Origin: Synechococcus sp. CS-1332
GTDB lineage: Bacteria; Cyanobacteriota; Cyanobacteriia; PCC-6307; Cyanobiaceae
Assembly (NCBI RefSeq): GCF_025127995.1
Contig: NZ_JAHLYP010000054.1
Coordinates: 1 to 64,000 of the forward strand
Reading direction: 5' to 3'
Length of the DNA stretch: 64,000 bases
Shown here: positions 1 to 7,713 of the stretch, piece by piece
Layout of the letters: each line of letters starts with the position of its first letter
Numbering within the stretch: the first letter of the stretch is position 1
The notes under the pieces: model-generated
What the model saw: only the letters and a program-made list of their open reading frames with translations
What the model was told of the DNA's origin: nothing
Database searches by the model: none
Program-made: the position numbers and the translations under genes

Positions 1-1
1 C

Positions 2-1048
2 ATGGTGAATCGAGTCGATGCCTTAGATGGAGATGATTATGTGTATGGAGGAGGGTTCGCTGATGTGTTGAAAGGCGGGAATGGCCATGACTGGATGGTT
101 GGTGGTGATGGGGATGACCATCTCGATGGTGGAGCCGGTAACGATGTGCTGCAAGGTGGCTCAGGACGCGACTGGTTGATCGCCGGCAGTGGCAACGACA
201 ACCTGAACGGCGGAGCTGGGGATGATTTGTATGTGATCGGGATGGGAGGCGATCACAAGCAGATCAGTGACACGGACTACGTGAGTGGCAACCGTGATGT
301 GGTGAGTTTCCATAACTTGAGATCCCAGGACATCTCCTTGGTCGAGCGTGACGGGAATCACTTGGTATTGCGTCACTCCGGTGGAGGACATGTGAAAGTG
401 GATCAGTACTTTGCTTCTGAGATCTACCGTATCGAAGCTTTTCAATTTTCGAACGGCATTTTCTGGGAAGACAAGCAGCTGCGAGATCGCGTTGTTGTGG
501 CTGGTGCAACCGCTGGGAATGATACCCTTGGCGGCTTCAATGATATGGTCAATCGCATCAAGGGCCTCGACGGAAATGATCTTCTGCAAGGAGGGGTTTT
601 GCATGATGTCCTCACCGGCGGGAACGGTAATGACACGCTTAAAGGTGGTGATGGTGACGACATTCTTGATGGCGGTTCAGGCCATGATGTTCTCCATGGT
701 GGGCGTGGCAAGGACCGCCTCGTCGCAGGCGCTGGCAACGACACGCTCGATGGAGGCGAGGGTGATGACAACTATGTGATTGTCAGGGGTGGATCGTTGA
801 AGCGGATCACCGACTACGATCCTAATCTGCTGAACAGGGACTCGGTCACCTTCTCGAACCTGATGTCTACAGATGTTTCGTCAATACGGAGGAATGGCTT
901 GCACTTGGAAATGAACTTCACAACCAAAGATCAGCTGACTGTTTCGAACTACTTCCTGTCCAATGAATACAGGGTTGAGGCTTTCCGATTTTCCAACGGT
1001 GTCACCTTTGGAGAGGCGCAAGTGCTGGCCCTGATCCCCCCGGCTTAG
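2..1048 (+). CDS. RTX-type Ca2+-binding protein, C-terminal part (5' end outside window)
   Basis: This is the 3' part of a large secreted RTX protein; the first ATG visible is internal, because the same MVNR..LDG segment recurs about 180 residues later. The visible 348 residues form two tandem modules. Each has five or six GGxGxDxLx nonapeptides (about residues 17-75 and 196-258), which in this family fold as a Ca2+-binding beta-roll, followed by an ~80-residue stretch ending in IEAFQFSNG or VEAFRFSNG, matching the haemolysin-type calcium-binding related domain. There are no cysteines. Export by a type I secretion system is family knowledge; no transporter is in view. The DNA is visibly less GC-rich than its neighbours, suggesting a modular or acquired gene. 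It overlaps the convergent next gene by 47 bases. Confidence 0.88.
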   Translation: MVNRVDALDGDDYVYGGGFADVLKGGNGHDWMVGGDGDDHLDGGAGNDVLQGGSGRDWLIAGSGNDNLNGGAGDDLYVIGMGGDHKQISDTDYVSGNRDVVSFHNLRSQDISLVERDGNHLVLRHSGGGHVKVDQYFASEIYRIEAFQFSNGIFWEDKQLRDRVVVAGATAGNDTLGGFNDMVNRIKGLDGNDLLQGGVLHDVLTGGNGNDTLKGGDGDDILDGGSGHDVLHGGRGKDRLVAGAGNDTLDGGEGDDNYVIVRGGSLKRITDYDPNLLNRDSVTFSNLMSTDVSSIRRNGLHLEMNFTTKDQLTVSNYFLSNEYRVEAFRFSNGVTFGEAQVLALIPPA

Positions 1049-2000
1049 TCCCACCAGCTTTCCCCCCATCATTCGGCCTCGGCCGATAGATCGCCACCCC
1101 AATCACATCCTGCACCCGCCCCGCGTACTTCTCGAAGTTCTCGCTACGAATCACCCCCGCTCCCTCCGCCGCGTGGATCGCATCCACCACCCCGTCGCGC
1201 TTCTCCAGGAACCCCACGTGGGTCACATCCAGCCCCGGCACCTTCGTCACCAGTCCGAAGATGTCGCCGCTGCGCAGCGACGGCAGCACCCCCGGCAGAG
1301 CCGCCAGCGGGATGTAGGGCTGGTTCAGCACCAGATCCTTCTCCAGCTCCGTGATGCACTGCTTGTTGCGGGCCAGCTGCATTGGCTTGTAGCTCTTGAT
1401 GTGGTTGCTCATGAAGTTGAGCGCCACCGTGCGGCGGCTGGCCCCCGGCAGGAACGGGGTGAGGTTCACCACATAGCCGTTGCGCTCGGCCGCCTCGGCC
1501 CAGCGGCTGAAGTAATGCTGCCGGCGGCAGTAGTCCACCTCGCCATCCACATAGCGCAGCCGCCGCACGTGCTGCGTGAAGCGCTCCACCCCTTCGTCCT
1601 GGGTGTCCACCTTGCGGCTGTTGCTCAGCGCCAGCAGCTGCTCCACGAACAGCAAACAGTCGAAGTTTGTGAGATCCAGCACCAGCTGTTCCTTCGGGCC
1701 GCCATCAAGGGAGAACCCCTTGAAGGGATAGTCGAGGAAGCGGCGCGCCAGCTGCACCAGCGCCTGGTTCATCGGCGCCCAGGCGGTGGCGTCGATCGCC
1801 TCCATCGCCAGCACCCGCGTTTCCCCCACGAATTTCGGTGCCGGCTCCGCCAGCGCCACACCCCCCGGCAGGGGGGGCGGCGCCGCCGCCACTCCGGAAT
1901 TGGCCGGCGCGGCGTTTCGCAGCAGCAGGTTGGCCGCCGCGAAGCTCGCACCGGCGGCGATCAGCACCGTGAGGCCCAGCAGGAGAGTGGGTTTTCGCAT
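1002..2000 (-). CDS. DUF1460 (amidase-like) exported protein
   Basis: The 332-residue protein has an N-terminal hydrophobic segment (residues 5-28) fitting a signal peptide or membrane anchor, then a low-complexity Ala/Pro linker. The body matches the DUF1460 family, an NlpC/P60-like fold: the likely nucleophile Cys sits in FDCLLF near residue 115 and the partner His in THVGF near residue 261. Known structures of this family suggest peptidoglycan amidase-type activity in the periplasm, but the substrate here is not known. The ATG start is supported by the signal-like N-terminus. The 3' end overlaps the convergent RTX gene by 47 bases. Confidence 0.8.
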   Translation of the reverse strand: MRKPTLLLGLTVLIAAGASFAAANLLLRNAAPANSGVAAAPPPLPGGVALAEPAPKFVGETRVLAMEAIDATAWAPMNQALVQLARRFLDYPFKGFSLDGGPKEQLVLDLTNFDCLLFVEQLLALSNSRKVDTQDEGVERFTQHVRRLRYVDGEVDYCRRQHYFSRWAEAAERNGYVVNLTPFLPGASRRTVALNFMSNHIKSYKPMQLARNKQCITELEKDLVLNQPYIPLAALPGVLPSLRSGDIFGLVTKVPGLDVTHVGFLEKRDGVVDAIHAAEGAGVIRSENFEKYAGRVQDVIGVAIYRPRPNDGGKAGGTKPGGSGPALAPLQR

Positions 2001-2036
2001 CCAGCTGCAACCGCCGCGGCGACCCTACAGCCGCCG

Positions 2037-2708
2037 TCAGGCCGCGCTGCTCGCCAGCCACGTGTCCAGCCCCACCGCCGGCAGCTCGGGGCTGCTGGTG
2101 ATCTCGATGATGCGGCCGCTGGCGGCCGGGTTCGCTGCCGCATCGAGGCACACCCGCGCCACCAGCCGCCGCGGAATGCTGTTGCTCTCCTGCTGGTCGG
2201 GCCCGCTGAAGCGGATCCCTTCGGCCTCGAGCCCCTCTTCGGTTTCCTTCAACCCCCCCGGGCGCACCACCGTCCAATCGAGGCCACTGGCGGCCAGCCA
2301 GCGCTCCCCCACCCCCTTCCACACCAGGATCAGCCCGAACAGGTTCAGCGGGTGCAGCCAGCGGCCGCTGCACAGGGAGCTCACCAGCACCACCCGCTTC
2401 AGCCCGGCCTCGCGGCAGGCGGCGATCTGGGAGCGGATCGCCAGGGCATCCACCTTCAACGGGCCGGCCAGATCCACCGACGGCCGTGCCCCGGTGGCGA
2501 TCACCAAGGCGTCGCAGCCGGCCAGCGCCGCCGCCAGCGCCTGGCCATCGCCCAGCTCCAGGCGTACCAGCTCAGCACCAGCCAGCCCGGGCGGCACCTC
2601 TGAGCCCGGCCGCAGGATCGCCTTCACGCCCCAGCCCCGGCCCAGGGCCTCTTCCACCACCCGCCAACCCGTCTTGCCTGAAGCTCCACTCACGGCGATG
2701 CAGGTCAT
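2037..2708 (-). CDS. atypical SDR / NAD(P)-binding protein
   Basis: The 223-residue protein starts at the ATG giving MTCIAVSGASGKTG, so the dinucleotide-binding motif GASGKTG lies at residues 8-14 as expected for an atypical short-chain dehydrogenase of the NmrA/YwnB type. The longer reading frame upstream adds a sequence with no family character and was not used. LVSSLCSG and the segment SGLDWTVVRPGGL are typical of the family, while a classical YxxxK catalytic pair is not evident. Plant and cyanobacterial relatives act in chloroplast or thylakoid maintenance, but the function here is open. It is divergent from the ABC ATPase gene, with about 95 bases between them. Confidence 0.8.
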   Translation of the reverse strand: MTCIAVSGASGKTGWRVVEEALGRGWGVKAILRPGSEVPPGLAGAELVRLELGDGQALAAALAGCDALVIATGARPSVDLAGPLKVDALAIRSQIAACREAGLKRVVLVSSLCSGRWLHPLNLFGLILVWKGVGERWLAASGLDWTVVRPGGLKETEEGLEAEGIRFSGPDQQESNSIPRRLVARVCLDAAANPAASGRIIEITSSPELPAVGLDTWLASSAA

Positions 2709-2803
2709 GGGGGGTCTGGGTCCAAAGCATTGGCCTCCATTCTCGTTGCCCGCAGGTTTGGATCGCGACAGCCAGCCAGGGGCCCCCTGGGTAGGCTGCA
2801 CCC

Positions 2804-3610
2804 ATGGCCGAAATGGTTCTCGAAGTCAATCACCTGAGCGTGCGGCGTGAGGCCGTCACGGCGGTGGATGACGTGAGCTTCCAGCTGGTGGCCGAATCCG
2901 ACACGGCCCTGGTGGGTCCGAACGGGGCCGGCAAGAGCACCCTGGTGCAGGCCATCCTCGGCATCCTTCCCCGCCAGGCCGGCGAGGTGCGCTTCCTCGG
3001 CTGCAGCCTCGGCAGCCGAGGCCAGTTGCCACGGGAGCTGCGCGCCAAGCTGGCCTACCTGCCCCAGACCCTGAGTCCCCGGGGCCGCTTCCCGCTCACG
3101 GTGGCCGAATTCGTTGGCCTGGGCTGGGATCCCCCGGGTCTGGCCCTGCCCTGGCTGGGCCGCCAGGAGCGCCGCAGCGCCATCCGCGCCGCCCTGCGCA
3201 AGACCCTCTGCGCCGACCTGGCCGACCGCCTGCTCTCCGAACTTTCCGGCGGCCAGCTCAAGCGGGTGCTGCTGGCGTTCTGTGTCGTGCGCCCCCGCCG
3301 TCTGCTGGTGCTCGACGAGGCCCAGGCTGGCCTCGATGCCCGCGCCGCTGAGCAGTTCCACACCCTCCTCTACCAGCTGCGGCGCAGCGAGGGCTGGACG
3401 ATCCTGCAGGTCTCGCACGATCTGGAGATGGTGCGCCGCACCTGCGACGGCGTGCTCTGCCTGAACCGCAGCCTGCGCTGCCACGGCACCCCCGACCACG
3501 CCCTCAGCCCCAACCGGCTGGCCCAGATCTATGGCCCGGGCTTCGTTCCCTACCACCACCGCCACCCACCCCACCGGCCCCCCCACGCCGAGGAAAGCCC
3601 GCCGGTCTGA
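2804..3610 (+). CDS. ABC transporter ATP-binding protein, Zn/Mn (ZnuC-like) type
   Basis: A 268-residue ATPase: Walker A GPNGAGKST at 38-46, Q-loop YLPQ near 88, signature LSGGQ at 147-151, Walker B LLVLDE at 167-172 and H-loop His205. It most resembles the ATPases of Zn2+/Mn2+ importers. After Walker B the usual P is replaced (DEAQAGLD rather than DEPxxGxD). The C-terminus (about residues 248-262) is rich in His and Pro, YHHRHPPHRPPH, which could bind metal. No permease or solute-binding gene is adjacent, so its partners must lie elsewhere. A second ATG nine bases downstream could also be the start. Confidence 0.85.
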   Translation: MAEMVLEVNHLSVRREAVTAVDDVSFQLVAESDTALVGPNGAGKSTLVQAILGILPRQAGEVRFLGCSLGSRGQLPRELRAKLAYLPQTLSPRGRFPLTVAEFVGLGWDPPGLALPWLGRQERRSAIRAALRKTLCADLADRLLSELSGGQLKRVLLAFCVVRPRRLLVLDEAQAGLDARAAEQFHTLLYQLRRSEGWTILQVSHDLEMVRRTCDGVLCLNRSLRCHGTPDHALSPNRLAQIYGPGFVPYHHRHPPHRPPHAEESPPV

Positions 3611-3611
3611 A

Positions 3612-3639
3612 CGGCTCCCTCAGCGGGATGCGGGAGCCG
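3612..3639. terminator. hairpin between convergent genes
   Basis: A perfect 8-bp inverted repeat (CGGCTCCC / GGGAGCCG, 3612-3619 with 3632-3639) encloses a 12-base loop just after the ABC ATPase stop and over the end of the convergent protease gene. There is no T-run, so this is a candidate bidirectional terminator or mRNA 3'-end hairpin rather than a classical intrinsic terminator. Confidence 0.4.
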
Positions 3640-4363
3640 CCGGCAGGGGTTGGCCGAAGTTGGTGGGTTGCTGGTAAAGCCAGCGCAGGGTGGCCCGATC
3701 ACGCCCGCTGAGCTCAAGCACCGGCCGGGCCCCGGGAACGGCCGCCATGGCGTCGGCGGGATCGTCGCTGTGGCCCCACAGCCCGAAGGCATGGCCCAGC
3801 TCATGCAGGGCGTTGGCCTCGGTGGCCTCCGGCCGCTGGCCAGGGCTGATCTGCACCAACACCTGGGGCTCCAGGATCCAGCCGGCCCCCCGATCCACCG
3901 CCACCAACGCCAGCTGGGCCCGGCCATGGCTGGCCCGGGTGCGGCCATTCGGCTCCCTGAGCAGGGGCGGACGCCGCCGCAGGATCCGCACCTGGGCCGC
4001 CGCCGGATCCTCCACCCGGGTGATCGCCAGGTCCTGCTGCCATTGGCCCAGGGCCCGCTCCACCGCGCCGAGCCAGAGCGCGTCCCAGCGTTGGCCCGCT
4101 CCGCCCGTCGCCGCCGGCTCCACCCACACGCACCAGTGATCCAGCCGGGGCCAGCCGAAGCCCGTGGGCCGCAGCAGTTGGCGGTAGTCCTCGCCTGTGG
4201 CTGGTGCCGCGGCGGCTGTGGCGGCGGGCGTGCTCGGCGTTTCCGCGATGGCGCGGGTGGCCATAGCCGCCCTGCAAGGTGGCGTGGCGGCCTGCAGCGG
4301 CGCCGCCAGCAGCAGCAGCGCCGGCACCAAGCCGGCCGCCAGCACGCGGTGGGGCCGGCCCAT
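3620..4363 (-). CDS. secreted matrixin-like zinc metalloprotease
   Basis: The 247-residue protein begins with a clear signal peptide (VLAAGLVPALLLLAAPLQA, cleavage near residue 25). The zinc site HELGHAFGLWGH at residues 187-198 is the HExxHxxGxxxH motif of metzincins, here of the matrixin (M10-like) sort, with Glu188 as catalytic base. The domain before it (about 70-175) contains the short strands expected of this fold. It should be an extracellular or periplasmic endopeptidase; the substrate is unknown. The start is fixed by a TGATG overlap with the upstream DUF2214 gene, which points to translational coupling. A longer frame upstream only translates the DUF2214 gene out of frame. Confidence 0.83.
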   Translation of the reverse strand: MGRPHRVLAAGLVPALLLLAAPLQAATPPCRAAMATRAIAETPSTPAATAAAAPATGEDYRQLLRPTGFGWPRLDHWCVWVEPAATGGAGQRWDALWLGAVERALGQWQQDLAITRVEDPAAAQVRILRRRPPLLREPNGRTRASHGRAQLALVAVDRGAGWILEPQVLVQISPGQRPEATEANALHELGHAFGLWGHSDDPADAMAAVPGARPVLELSGRDRATLRWLYQQPTNFGQPLPAAPASR

Positions 4364-4851
4364 CAGCCCGCCAGTCCGACTCCGCGGGCCATCAGGGAGG
4401 CCATCAGGGGGATGGCGGCAAAGCCCACCAGCTCGATGTTGAGCACCCAGCGCAGGCGGTTGGCCAGGGCCTCGCTCACCTGGGGCAGCTCCCCCTTGCG
4501 CAGCGGAATCGCCCAGAGGATGTAGGTGATGGTGGGGTAGAGGGAGAGGGCGCCCACCGCCAGGTAGGTGCCCACCTTCCACCAGAACAGGGGATTCTCG
4601 GTGTAGAAGCTGGTGCCCTGGCCGAAATACAGCACCCGCAGAATGCCGCTGAGCAGCACCCCCAGGGCGGCCAGGCCGTAGGTCACGTCCGTGATCACCA
4701 TCAGGATCGCGTCCTTGCGATCCGGGTCGGGCCGGATCAGGCGCCGCTCCAGCACCAGGGCGCCGAAGCAGACCATGAAGCTCAGGTAGTGCACGTAGGC
4801 CACCCCGGCGCTGGAGAGCACTTCGGAGGGGATGGAGAGAAGCCCGGCCAT
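4363..4851 (-). CDS. DUF2214 family membrane protein
   Basis: A 162-residue protein with four predicted membrane helices (about 12-32, 50-72, 86-112, 132-155). It matches the DUF2214 family, common in cyanobacteria and proteobacteria and of unknown function. The His in VHYLSF and the charged ERRLIRPDPDRKD loop are features often kept in the family. Its stop overlaps the start of the secreted protease gene (TGATG), so the two are probably made together. It is divergent from the sigma factor gene. Confidence 0.8.
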   Translation of the reverse strand: MAGLLSIPSEVLSSAGVAYVHYLSFMVCFGALVLERRLIRPDPDRKDAILMVITDVTYGLAALGVLLSGILRVLYFGQGTSFYTENPLFWWKVGTYLAVGALSLYPTITYILWAIPLRKGELPQVSEALANRLRWVLNIELVGFAAIPLMASLMARGVGLAG

Positions 4852-5068
4852 CGGCTGGTGTCAGGTGGTCGCTCCGGACGGTAGCGGCTGGGTCGTTGCC
4901 CCCGGGTCCGAGGCTGTGGTCGCTGTGCAGGCCAGTCTGAAATCAGCAGAGAAAAGAGCGAATCAGGTGGCTTTATGCGCAAGACGCAACGGAACACTGA
5001 AGGCTTTCTGTTTGTTTCAGGAACATCCAGAAACAACCGTAGGTTCAACTCATCGATTCAGAGGCTCC
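4852..5068. other. divergent intergenic region (DUF2214 / sigma factor)
   Basis: About 217 bases between divergent genes, with an AT-richer half near 4935-5060. It should hold the promoters for both. An in-frame extension of the sigma gene runs through it without family similarity, so it is read as leader DNA. The sequence AGAGG about seven bases before the ATG at 5069 is the probable ribosome-binding site. I see no convincing -35/-10 pair. Confidence 0.5.
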
Positions 5069-5989
5069 ATGGCGAGTTCCCTCAGTGCCTTTCTCGGCGA
5101 GATCGGCCGCCATCAGCTGCTCACCCCTGAGCAGGAGCTCACCCTAGGGCGAAAAGTGCAGGCGATGGTCAGCCTCCAGGAACGCTGTGCCCAGGCGGGC
5201 GGCACGGGTCCGGCCTGCGAGTACAACGATCTTGAAAAGCGCACCTTGCGCACCGGCGAGCGAGCAAAACAGCAAATGGTGACAGCCAATCTGCGGCTGG
5301 TCGTCAATCTCGCCAAGCGTTACCAAGGTAAGGGCCTTGATCTACTTGATCTGATCCAGGAAGGCACCATCGGACTGACCCGCGCGGTCGAAAAGTTTGA
5401 TCCCACCCGTGGTCACCGTTTCAGCACCTACGCCTACTGGTGGATCCGTCAGGGTCTGAACCGGGCTCTCTCCACCCAGAGCCGCACGATCCGCATTCCC
5501 GTCAACGTCAACGAGAAGCTCACCCGGCTGCGGGCCGCCAAGGCGCGCCATCTCCAGTCCCACGGCCATTCCCCCAACGCCGGGGAGCTGGCCACCGCCA
5601 TGGGGCTGCCGGTGGCCGAGGTCGAAGATCTGCTGGGCTGCGAGCTGCGCAGCGTCACGGTCAGCCTGCAGGGGGCCGTGCGCTCCAAGGCCGACCCCTC
5701 CGAGCTGGTGGACGTGCTGCCCAGCCATGAGCCAGCGCCGATGGAGATGGCCGAGCAGGCCGAGCGCACCGAGTCGGTCTGGACGCTGCTGGAGAAGTCC
5801 AACCTCACCCCCAAGGAGCGCACGGTGGTGCTGCTGCGTTTCGGGCTTGATGGCAGCCGCGAGTGGCGCACCCTGGCCGAGGTGGCCCGGCAGCTGGAAT
5901 GCAGCCGCGAATACTGCCGCCAGGTGGTGCAGCGGGCCCTGCGCAAGCTGCGCAAGACCGGCATCGAAAGCGGCCTGGTGGAGGAGTGA
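5069..5989 (+). CDS. RpoD/SigA-family RNA polymerase sigma factor (group 2 type)
   Basis: A 306-residue sigma-70 factor starting at MASSLSAFLGEIGRH, which corresponds to region 1.2. Region 2 is complete, with VTANLRLVVNLAKRYQGKG (about 71-89), the DLIQEGTIGL core-binding segment and the FSTYAYWWIRQ promoter-melting segment near 118-128. Regions 3 and 4 follow (LTPKERTVVLLRFGL and the helix-turn-helix around ECSREYCRQVVQRAL). It lacks the long N-terminus of the main SigA, so it is one of the alternative group 2 factors that cyanobacteria use for light, stress or nutrient responses. A short insertion (about 38-56) with two Cys interrupts the usual region 1.2-2 spacing. The exact sigma class cannot be assigned by eye. 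Confidence 0.9.
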   Translation: MASSLSAFLGEIGRHQLLTPEQELTLGRKVQAMVSLQERCAQAGGTGPACEYNDLEKRTLRTGERAKQQMVTANLRLVVNLAKRYQGKGLDLLDLIQEGTIGLTRAVEKFDPTRGHRFSTYAYWWIRQGLNRALSTQSRTIRIPVNVNEKLTRLRAAKARHLQSHGHSPNAGELATAMGLPVAEVEDLLGCELRSVTVSLQGAVRSKADPSELVDVLPSHEPAPMEMAEQAERTESVWTLLEKSNLTPKERTVVLLRFGLDGSREWRTLAEVARQLECSREYCRQVVQRALRKLRKTGIESGLVEE

Positions 5990-5992
5990 ATG

Positions 5993-6010
5993 GAGGGGGA
6001 TCCACCCCTC
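5993..6010 (+). terminator. GC hairpin after sigma factor gene
   Basis: GAGGGG and CCCCTC (5993-5998, 6005-6010) can form a 6-bp stem with a 6-base loop, starting three bases after the sigma factor stop codon. No T-tract follows, so it is a weak terminator candidate. Confidence 0.3.
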
Positions 6011-6036
6011 GTTGATCAGGTTGCGTGGCCCACAGA

Positions 6037-6465
6037 ATGAATGGACGCCCAACCCGTTGGCGTGTCCCTTCCCCCGAGCAGATCGCCATGGCTGTTGCTC
6101 CCGCCGATCAAGCCCCCGTCGACGCCGAGGTGCTCGAGAGCGCGGTGCTTGATGAGGCGCTGCTGGTGCGGCTGCTGCGCCGGGCCGGCCGCACCATCGC
6201 CCGCCCCGCCTTCGAGTGCGTGGAGCTCCTGCTGGATGGCGGCACCCCTCCCCAGGTGCGGCTCACCGTGCTGGCGGCCCTCACCTACCTGCTGCTGCCC
6301 CTCGATGTGATCCCCGATTTCATCCCGGCGGCCGGCTTCAGTGATGACATGGTGGCGCTGACGGCCTTGCTGGGGCTCTGCGGAACCCACCGCACGCCGG
6401 CGATCCGCGCCCGGGCCCAGAGCCGGCTGGATCGCTGGTTCCCCCTCTACCGCCAGCAGGGGTAG
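6037..6465 (+). CDS. YkvA family (DUF1232) protein
   Basis: A 142-residue protein whose centre carries the hallmark of DUF1232/YkvA, LLLPLDVIPDFIPAAGFSDD (about residues 86-105), a short amphipathic hairpin thought to sit at membranes. Function is unknown; relatives are linked to membrane stress. The region before it is helical and acidic. The start is uncertain: GTG at 6025, ATG at 6037 and ATG at 6088 are all in frame, and none has a strong ribosome-binding site. It is followed after nine bases by another small gene on the same strand. Confidence 0.7.
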   Translation: MNGRPTRWRVPSPEQIAMAVAPADQAPVDAEVLESAVLDEALLVRLLRRAGRTIARPAFECVELLLDGGTPPQVRLTVLAALTYLLLPLDVIPDFIPAAGFSDDMVALTALLGLCGTHRTPAIRARAQSRLDRWFPLYRQQG

Positions 6466-6474
6466 CGTCTGGCC

Positions 6475-6816
6475 ATGCCAGCGTCCGCCCCCTCCCTCAG
6501 CCCGGAGCAGCTCGACGAGCTCCAGAGCCTTCTCAAGGACTGGTTGCGGCTCACCGGCCGCACCCAGTCCGACCTGCGTCGGGCCCTGAGGGCCGGTTCG
6601 ATCCGCATGCCCGTGCTGCTTGAGGAGCTGCACCGCACCTGGAGCCGCCAGGGCGCGGCGGGCCTGGCCGAACGCCTCTGTGCCATTGAGGCCCAGTGGC
6701 TGGCCGAGGAGCCCGGCGAGGACGGCGCCTTCGACGCCACCGCTGGGCGGCTGGACGATTCGATGGGCCAGCTCGACCTGCTGCTGCAGGAAATCCGCGG
6801 CGACAGCGGCAGCTGA
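6475..6816 (+). CDS. conserved hypothetical protein (picocyanobacterial type)
   Basis: A 113-residue soluble, mostly helical acidic protein without signal peptide, membrane segment or cysteine motif. The N-terminal segment LDELQSLLKDWLRLTGRTQSDLRRALR resembles a small helix-turn-helix-like or coiled element, but no family can be named with confidence. AGGGG upstream of the ATG is a reasonable ribosome-binding site. It follows the YkvA gene closely and is probably in the same transcript. Confidence 0.6.
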   Translation: MPASAPSLSPEQLDELQSLLKDWLRLTGRTQSDLRRALRAGSIRMPVLLEELHRTWSRQGAAGLAERLCAIEAQWLAEEPGEDGAFDATAGRLDDSMGQLDLLLQEIRGDSGS

Positions 6817-6907
6817 CGCACTGCACGCGCTGTGCTGGCGGGCCAGGCGACCAGCCACCAGAGTGGGGTCTGACCGATCCTGCGGCCCCGCGCCGACGCC
6901 CACCACC

Positions 6908-7177
6908 ATGAACGCCACCGCCGTCCCAACCCGCGTCTTCCCCTGGTCCATGCGGGCCGCCGCTGCCCTGGTGGTCGGCTTGAGCTTCACCGGTGCGGCC
7001 CAGGCCCAGGTGGAGTCCTTCATGCTCAAGCGTGGCAGCAGCGTGGGGCCGGAAACCCAGATCAAGCCCACCAACTGCGTCACCAGCCCGGATGGCTCGA
7101 TCACCTGCGACACGGTGATCGAAAATTCCCCCAGTGACACCCCGGCCAAACCCAACTACCAGCCGTTCAAGAACTGA
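6908..7177 (+). CDS. small secreted protein
   Basis: An 89-residue protein starting at MNATAVPTR. A signal peptide is evident (about residues 15-34, hydrophobic core AAAALVVGLSF, cleavage after AQA). The mature part of about 55 residues has two Cys (in TNCVTSPDGSITCDT) that could pair in the oxidising periplasm. No known domain is recognised. The stop overlaps the ATG of the PsiE-like gene as TGATG, so the two are likely translated together. Confidence 0.6.
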   Translation: MNATAVPTRVFPWSMRAAAALVVGLSFTGAAQAQVESFMLKRGSSVGPETQIKPTNCVTSPDGSITCDTVIENSPSDTPAKPNYQPFKN

Positions 7178-7713
7178 TGCGACGCCTGAAGGGGATCTTC
7201 CAGGACACGATCTTTCTCAGCCTGATCGACCGGGGTGAGCGCCTGGTGGCCAAGTTGCTGGCCGTGATGCTGTTCCTGGTGCTGGCGGTGGCGGCCCTGA
7301 AGTTCTCCTTCGAGGTCGTCCTGCAGTTGCTCGACCCATCCCGGCGCTGGGTGGGCGAAGGCCTCATCGCCGTGCTCGGGGATCTGCTCAACCTGCTGAT
7401 CGCCATCGAGGTGCTGCAGAACATCACCTCCTATCTGCGTCGCCATGTGGTGCAGATCGAATTGGTGCTGCTCACCGCCATCACGGCCGTGGCCCGGAAG
7501 GTGATCGTGCTTCCCCCGAACGCCGAGGACAAGCCGCTGCTGGTGGTGGGTCTGGGGGTGGCCGTGCTGTGCCTGGCGGCGGCCTTCTGGATGGTGCGCC
7601 AGGTCAGTGAGCCGGACGTCAGTGAGCGGGATGGGGTGGCCAGAACAGGGCCAGCCAGATCGTTCCAGGAAGCGGGTCACTCGCCAGCAGCCGGTGCCGA
7701 CGGCCCGCACTGA
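7177..7713 (+). CDS. PsiE-like (phosphate-starvation-inducible) membrane protein
   Basis: A 178-residue integral membrane protein with four predicted helices (about 24-46, 62-82, 92-115, 121-142). The segment EVLQNITSYLRRHVVQIELVLL is characteristic of the PsiE family; E. coli psiE is induced by phosphate starvation but its role is unknown. The C-terminal ~35 residues are hydrophilic and low in family character; they coincide with the 95-base overlap with the convergent Nif11-cupin gene. The ATG is shared with the stop of the upstream small secreted protein. Confidence 0.72.
   Translation: MRRLKGIFQDTIFLSLIDRGERLVAKLLAVMLFLVLAVAALKFSFEVVLQLLDPSRRWVGEGLIAVLGDLLNLLIAIEVLQNITSYLRRHVVQIELVLLTAITAVARKVIVLPPNAEDKPLLVVGLGVAVLCLAAAFWMVRQVSEPDVSERDGVARTGPARSFQEAGHSPAAGADGPH

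Noticed and set aside
4832-5068. N-terminal extension of the sigma factor
   Set aside because: The extra 79 codons show no sigma similarity and cover the divergent promoter region; the ATG at 5069 has a ribosome-binding site.
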